The notes beneath the pieces were generated by a model. It had not been told where the DNA came from and made no database searches. It saw only the letters and a program-made list of their open reading frames with translations. Positions 12,920 through 16,859 of a stretch of 16,859 nucleotides of DNA are shown in pieces (position 1 is the stretch's first letter; the number at the start of each line of letters is the position of its first letter). The DNA is from Armatimonadaceae bacterium (GTDB lineage: Bacteria; Armatimonadota; Armatimonadia; Armatimonadales; Armatimonadaceae), in contig JAUJNC010000121.1 of NCBI GenBank assembly GCA_030446525.1, positions 1 to 16,859 of the forward strand. The letters are read 5' to 3'. Position numbers and translations under genes: made by a program.

Positions 12920-14483
12920 GGGCCGGGTGTACCTCGAACAGCAGGGACGGCGGGTCCGCCGCGCGCAGATCCGTCGCGGCGCGCACCACCACCTGCGCCG
13001 CCGGGCCCGCCCGCCGCACCTCCTCCAACACCCGGAACCAGCGGTCGCCGGAGATGCTGACGATCGTGTCGTCCGAGGCTCCCGGCGCGCCGTCCTGGGC
13101 CGGGGGAATGACGCCCACGCTGTGCAGGCGCTTGCGGATGTCGCGCCGCAGGAACGTGTACAGCGAGTCCGCGATGGCCGGCTGCGGGCGCGTGCCGTCG
13201 AGGGTGATCACGCCGAGCACCGCGTTGCGCCGGAGCACTCGGCGGTTCCGATACGTGCGAAACTCTACGGGCACCGGTTCTCCCTCGACGGCGTTGGCGG
13301 ACGCCAACACGAGAACGGCCACGTCCTCTTCCGCGCGCCGGATGGCGTCCGCGGCAGCCGCCACCAGGTCGGCCTCATCCAGGATCTTGCCCTCCCCGGG
13401 GGTTTCTTGCGCGCTGGCCGCCGGGTCCTCCGCATTGTCCGCCACCCGTACCGGTTTGGGCAGGATCACCGCGGCTCGCCCCTGGGCGCGCGCGGCGGCG
13501 CCGCGCGCCGCCGCCTTGTCCGCCGCCTCGGTCAGCAGCCGCCACAGCGTCATCTGCGCGTCCACCGTCGTCATCTCCGCCGGCAGCGATGCTCTGGCGA
13601 TCTCCTCCCCCACCTGGTACGTGATCTTGTTGCGGCGCAGCGACGTGGTACGCGTCAGCGACTGCCCGAGCTGCGCGTCCAGCTCGGCGCGCTTCGCCTC
13701 CAGCGTTTCCAGCTCGGCACGCCTCGCTTCCAGCTCCTCCGCCAGCCGGGCGAGTTCCACTTTCTGCAGATCCGACTGCGCTTGCTGCTCTGCGGCCTGG
13801 GCTTTGTGTCGTGTGCTCACTTCTTGCAGGCGTGTCGTGACGGCGTTGAAGTCACGCGTGGCGTTGGCGACGCGCCTTTTCGCCTCGATGGTCGCCGTCT
13901 GTGCGCGTCGCAGACTCTCCCCCGCGGCCCGTACTTTTTCGCTGGCCTCGGCGACCCGCGCTTCCTTGTCGCGCAACTGGCCTTTTTTGATCGAAAGATC
14001 GTGCCGCGCCGCGGACAGATCCTCGGCGGCCCGTGCCAATGTCGCCTCCGCTTCCCGCAGATCCGCTTTGGCCACCTGCTGATCTTTCAAAGCCAGCCCC
14101 TTTGCGAAGAGGGCGGCCTCCGCCTCCTGGCGTGCCTTCTCCGCCTCTGTCCGCATCTCGCCGGCCAGCGACCGTTGCGCGGCCACATCGCGCCGCAGTT
14201 CTTCGTTCCGTCCTCGCAGTTGCTTGTTATACTGGTAGAGCGCCACGCCATTGCGCAGGACGTTGCGGAAGGTGGCGTTCGACACCCACATCAGGCCGAA
14301 GGAGACGAGGGAGATGAGCATCCCGGCGGCGACGGTGGTGATGGTGGCGGTGTGTCGGGGCCGGAGGCCCAGGAACGTGTGGCGGCGCTTCCCGATCCGG
14401 TGGCCGATACGGTCGCCCGCCCAGGCGATGAATCCGGACAGCGGAATCAGCAGCAGAAAAACAGCAGGAAAGTTCCAGGACAT
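12894..14483 (-). CDS. DUF3084 membrane-anchored coiled-coil protein
   Basis: A 529-residue protein of the DUF3084 family, otherwise known mainly from cyanobacteria. Two transmembrane helices lie at about 6-24 (FPAVFLLLIPLSGFIAWAG) and 46-67 (TITTVAAGMLISLVSFGLMW). They flank the family block DRIGHRIGKRRHTFLGLRPRHTA on the short loop. A long coiled coil spans about 80-300 (repeated Leu/Ala/Glu/Arg heptads). The C-terminal globular part (about 330-525) contains EGEPVPVEFRTYRNRRVL, an alpha/beta region with DDTIVSISGDRWFRVLEEV. Function is unknown; the layout suggests an inner-membrane scaffold with a periplasmic or cytoplasmic coiled coil. It lies 73 nt after the lptF/G-type gene and overlaps the YqgF-like gene. 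A weak promoter may precede it. Confidence 0.88.
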   Translation of the reverse strand: MSWNFPAVFLLLIPLSGFIAWAGDRIGHRIGKRRHTFLGLRPRHTATITTVAAGMLISLVSFGLMWVSNATFRNVLRNGVALYQYNKQLRGRNEELRRDVAAQRSLAGEMRTEAEKARQEAEAALFAKGLALKDQQVAKADLREAEATLARAAEDLSAARHDLSIKKGQLRDKEARVAEASEKVRAAGESLRRAQTATIEAKRRVANATRDFNAVTTRLQEVSTRHKAQAAEQQAQSDLQKVELARLAEELEARRAELETLEAKRAELDAQLGQSLTRTTSLRRNKITYQVGEEIARASLPAEMTTVDAQMTLWRLLTEAADKAAARGAAARAQGRAAVILPKPVRVADNAEDPAASAQETPGEGKILDEADLVAAAADAIRRAEEDVAVLVLASANAVEGEPVPVEFRTYRNRRVLRRNAVLGVITLDGTRPQPAIADSLYTFLRRDIRKRLHSVGVIPPAQDGAPGASDDTIVSISGDRWFRVLEEVRRAGPAAQVVVRAATDLRAADPPSLLFEVHPARDVSSAGR

Positions 14484-14546
14484 CGTGCGGCCACTATCCT
14501 AAGCATCTCGAATGTATGCTAAGCTCGCCAAACACAACGAAGAGAA

Positions 14547-14576
14547 AGTATATATTTTACCTTAGAACGCGACCAA
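14547..14576 (-). promoter_or_regulatory. Candidate promoter for the DUF3084 gene
   Basis: In the AT-rich gap before DUF3084, TATACT (14552-14547, minus strand, within TATATACTTT) is preceded at 18 bp by TTGGTC (14576-14571), which lies inside the end of the lptF/G-type gene. The -10 is perfect but the -35 matches only the first three bases. It would give a leader of about 55-60 nt. Read-through from the lpt operon is the alternative. Confidence 0.3.
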
Positions 14577-15657
14577 TCAGGTAGACAGCCGCCGCTATCC
14601 CGAAAAGATTTGGCAACGCCAGCGCCAGCCCGGCGGGCAGGGCGCCCGACTGACCGAGGAACGAGCAAAACTGGAGCGCGCTCCAGTAGCAGAAAGTGAT
14701 CAGGATCGCGATCCCGAACCCGACGCCTTTGCCCTGCCGCTGCGGACGCACGCCCAGCGGCGCGCCGACCAGGGCGAACACGAGCGAGGCGAACGGCAGC
14801 GCCACCCGTCGCGCCACCTCGACCTCGGCCTCGCGCGCGCTGTTCTCCGCCCCCCGCGCGCGGCTGGCCTGTACGCGCCGCAGCAGGTCGCGGATGGTCG
14901 AGTCCTCCACCCGCTTTTCTTCCGTCACCAGCTCCCGCGGCGTGCCCAGTTCCACGGTCCGGCCGGAACCACCGCGCACGATCGCGCCGCTGCCGTTTTT
15001 AGGGGACCCTGCCGCCCAGAGGTCGAACAGCTCCCACTCACGTGTGCCAAACTTCCACTGGGCACGGTCGGCATTTATGAAGCTGGTCACCTGGCCCTCG
15101 TCCCATACCTCGATGGACACGTTCCGCAGCGTACCGGTAGCCAGGTCCACGCCGCCCTCGACATGTACCTGCATCGTCAATCGGCCGTTTTCACGGATCG
15201 GGACGTCGAACGGCCGGGCGGTCCCGGCGAAGCCGACGCCCTGTCGCGCCTGGTCGATGATCGCGTGCCGGCCGCGCTGCGCGGCGGGAACGATCGAGTC
15301 GTTGAACCAGAGCCCGACCAGCGAGACGCCGAGCGCGAACACGCTGACCGGCGCCACGATGCGCGGGAAGCTCGCACCGGCCGCGAACAGGGCGACGATC
15401 TCGGAATCGTTCGACAGCCGCGTGAAGCCCAGCAGCGCCGCCAGCAGCATCGCCATGGGAAAGGTGAACGCCAGGATCCACGGCACCGAAAACAGGAGAT
15501 ACCGCGCCGCGGTCGCCAGCGGTATGCCCGTACCCAGGAACTCGGCGAAGCGCAGCAGCTCGCCGCCCGCGAAGAACAGCGACGTGAACAGGAGCACGCC
15601 GAAGACGAACGGGCCGGCGATCTCGCCCAGTATCAAGCGGTCCATGCGCGAAGGCAT
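14557..15657 (-). CDS. LptF/LptG-family permease
   Basis: A 366-residue inner-membrane permease of the LptF/LptG family, part of the LptB2FG transporter that extracts lipopolysaccharide. Helices are visible at the N-terminus (MDRLILGEIAGPFVFGVLLF, then YLLFSVPWILAFTFPMAMLL) and at the C-terminus (ALPFASLVFALVGAPLGVRP, FGIAILITFCYWSALQF, LALPNLFGIAAAVYLIG). The RLSNDSEIVALFAAGAS coupling region and the large periplasmic beta-jellyroll (about 150-250) are as expected. ATG 15657 is preferred over GTG 15666 because GGTGGGG lies 4 nt upstream of it. It starts 13 nt after the lptB stop. Only one such permease gene is in this window, so its partner subunit must lie elsewhere or the complex may be a homodimer. 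LptF and LptG cannot be told apart here. Confidence 0.92.
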   Translation of the reverse strand: MPSRMDRLILGEIAGPFVFGVLLFTSLFFAGGELLRFAEFLGTGIPLATAARYLLFSVPWILAFTFPMAMLLAALLGFTRLSNDSEIVALFAAGASFPRIVAPVSVFALGVSLVGLWFNDSIVPAAQRGRHAIIDQARQGVGFAGTARPFDVPIRENGRLTMQVHVEGGVDLATGTLRNVSIEVWDEGQVTSFINADRAQWKFGTREWELFDLWAAGSPKNGSGAIVRGGSGRTVELGTPRELVTEEKRVEDSTIRDLLRRVQASRARGAENSAREAEVEVARRVALPFASLVFALVGAPLGVRPQRQGKGVGFGIAILITFCYWSALQFCSFLGQSGALPAGLALALPNLFGIAAAVYLIGRVLR

Positions 15658-15670
15658 CGTCCCCACCCGC

Positions 15671-16447
15671 CTAAATCTCGAAGCTCTCGCCCAGATAAAA
15701 CTTCCGGGCGATGGGGTCGCGGGCCACCTCTGAGGCCGACCCTGCCGTCATGATCTTGCCGTCGGCCAGGATATAAGCGCGGTCGGTCAAACCCAGCGTC
15801 GCCCGGGCGTTGTGGTCGGTGATCAGGATCCCGATGCCCCGCTCGCGCAGGCCGCGCACGATGCCCTGGATGTCCTCGATGGCGATGGGGTCCACGCCCG
15901 TGAACGGCTCATCGAGGAGGAGGAACGCGGGGTCGGCCGCCAGCGCGCGGGCGATCTCCACCCGGCGGCGCTCCCCGCCCGACAGCGCGTACCCTTTGGA
16001 ATGGGCGATGTGCGTGATGTGCAGCTCGCTCAGAAGCTCGAGGGCGCGCTCGCGGCGCCGTGCCCGCGGGTGCCCGACCATCTCCAGGACCAGCGTCACG
16101 TTCTCGAGCGCCGTCAGCTTGCGGAAGACGCTGGGCTCCTGGGCGAGGTAGCCGATCCCGGCGCGGGCCCGCACGTGCATCGGCTGCCGGGTGATGTTTC
16201 TGCCGTCCAGAGCGACGACGCCGGCGCCGGGGCGCACCAGGCCGACGATCATGTAGAACGTGGTCGTCTTGCCCGCCCCGTTGGGGCCGAGCAGGCCCAC
16301 GATCTCGCCCTGCTCGATGTGCAGGGACACCCCGTCCACGACGCGCCGGCCGCGATACACCTTGATGAGATCGCGCGTCTCGATGCGCTTGCCGGCCGGG
16401 GCAGGCGTGGGCACGGGCACGGCGGGTAGGGCGGTCGGGACGCTCAT
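15671..16447 (-). CDS. lptB: LPS export ABC transporter ATP-binding protein LptB
   Basis: A complete 258-residue ABC ATPase. Walker A GPNGAGKTT (54-62), Q-loop Gln103 in GYLAQEPSVFRKLT, signature LSGGERRRVEIARAL (from 155), Walker B FLLLDEPFTGVDP and H-loop His212 in LITDHNA are all present. The LptB-specific stretches IGYLAQEPSVFRKLT and DPIAIEDIQ match closely. It drives lipopolysaccharide extraction together with LptF/LptG. A Pro-rich N-terminal extension of about 20 residues precedes the domain. Its ATG overlaps the stop of the upstream lptA-like gene (ATGA at 16447-16444) and the lptF/G-type gene follows closely, so the three form a coupled operon. Confidence 0.97.
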   Translation of the reverse strand: MSVPTALPAVPVPTPAPAGKRIETRDLIKVYRGRRVVDGVSLHIEQGEIVGLLGPNGAGKTTTFYMIVGLVRPGAGVVALDGRNITRQPMHVRARAGIGYLAQEPSVFRKLTALENVTLVLEMVGHPRARRRERALELLSELHITHIAHSKGYALSGGERRRVEIARALAADPAFLLLDEPFTGVDPIAIEDIQGIVRGLRERGIGILITDHNARATLGLTDRAYILADGKIMTAGSASEVARDPIARKFYLGESFEI

Positions 16448-16859
16448 GGCCGCGGCCGGGTCTTCCGGGCAGGCTCGACGAACTGACCGGTCGTCCTGCC
16501 GTTAGTCAGTACGATGTTGATCTCGTCGTTGGGAAGCAGTCCGATCACGCCGGTCTCCGACTCATTGACGAAGGGCTGGACGAGGGCAGGGTCGCGGACG
16601 ACCGAGCGCACATTGCCCGCACGGTCGATGCGTCCCGTCGCCCCGGGCGTGGCGTATGCGTTATAGGAGGCTTTGTCGCACGTGACCGTTGTCGTCCGTT
16701 GCAGCTCCGGCTGCCGCACCACGATCTGGACGCCGCCCGTGGCGTCCGCGTCCGTCACTTTTAAGGGCGCGTTTTTCGCCGCCTTGCGCGCCGTCATCTG
16801 TATGCGCGGGGCGGTCATGTCGTAGCGCGCCGACGTGATCGAGAGGTTCGGCCCGGTGA
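16444..16859 (-). CDS. LptA/OstA-like LPS transport protein, partial (5' end beyond window)
   Basis: The frame is open to the window edge, so the N-terminus, including any signal peptide, is missing; about 138 residues are visible. The sequence reads TGPNLSITSARYDMTAPRIQM at the edge and then repeated beta-strand units (GGVQIVVRQPELQRTTTVTC, DKASYNA, TGRIDRAGNVRSVVRDP), ending in a basic tail. This is the repeating-strand pattern of OstA/LptA-type beta-jellyroll proteins, which bridge the periplasm for lipopolysaccharide. The assignment rests as much on its 4-nt overlap with lptB as on motif similarity; a fused LptC-LptA protein is also possible upstream. Confidence 0.7.
   Translation of the reverse strand, partial: TGPNLSITSARYDMTAPRIQMTARKAAKNAPLKVTDADATGGVQIVVRQPELQRTTTVTCDKASYNAYATPGATGRIDRAGNVRSVVRDPALVQPFVNESETGVIGLLPNDEINIVLTNGRTTGQFVEPARKTRPRP

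Noticed and set aside
12564..14522. A 652-codon plus-strand frame antisense to DUF3084.
   Set aside because: Composition is Arg/His-rich with no domain; the minus-strand DUF3084 reading has transmembrane helices, coiled coil and family motifs.

Overview
The window is GC-rich, densely coded bacterial DNA. It most resembles Armatimonadota. The clearest marker is a DUF1559-type pseudopilin (10305-11273) whose N-terminus contains [17 protein letters not shown] and whose C-terminus carries the H-X9-DG motif. A DUF3084/YqgF-like pair, best known from cyanobacteria, and an Lpt lipopolysaccharide-export cluster fit a diderm of that broad group. No rRNA, tRNA, CRISPR array or insertion sequence was seen.

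Layout. (1) Bases 1-103 read on the minus strand as a fragment of a MATE-type membrane transporter. It abuts, with no spacer, a plus-strand circularly permuted ATP-grasp gene that has lost its N-terminus. (2) 105-3816, plus: ATP-grasp, alpha-E (DUF403) protein and two tandem transglutaminase-like proteins, the known cluster of predicted peptide ligation/modification genes. (3) 3923-4770, plus: a probable Tat-exported lipoprotein, converging through a 13-bp bidirectional terminator on (4) 4848-5868, minus: a secreted protein with a Pro/Gly/Gln heptapeptide-repeat tail. (5) 6073-9916, minus: the richest locus, an operon reading cysM, JAMM protease (mec), cysO-moeZ fusion, two-domain sulfurtransferase. 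This is essentially the whole protein-thiocarboxylate (CysO) route to cysteine in one transcription unit, driven by a near-consensus promoter (TTGACA-17-TATCTT). (6) 10305-11273, minus: the pseudopilin, preceded by four exact 11-bp-period CTTAAC repeats placed 10 nt upstream of a TATACT box, the architecture of a PhoB/PhoP-type activated promoter. (7) 11491-12486, plus: a Gfo/Idh/MocA oxidoreductase. (8) 12434-16859, minus: lptA-like (partial), lptB, lptF/G-type permease, DUF3084 protein, YqgF-like RNase-H-fold protein.

How the genes work together. In the cysteine operon the sulfurtransferase and the rhodanese domain of MoeZ can supply persulfide sulfur. The ThiF domain adenylates CysO, CysM joins the CysO thiocarboxylate to an activated serine, and the JAMM protease releases cysteine. 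The oddity is that CysO is fused in frame to MoeZ, so its essential Gly-Gly end is internal. The same JAMM protease is the obvious candidate to free it. The Lpt genes form a tightly overlapped export operon.

Data quality. Five genes (both transglutaminases, the lipoprotein, the repeat protein and cysM) read through correctly only if many one-base indels, mostly deletions, are allowed. The flanking genes are intact. I read this as sequencing or assembly error rather than decay, and annotate those genes over their full inferred span.
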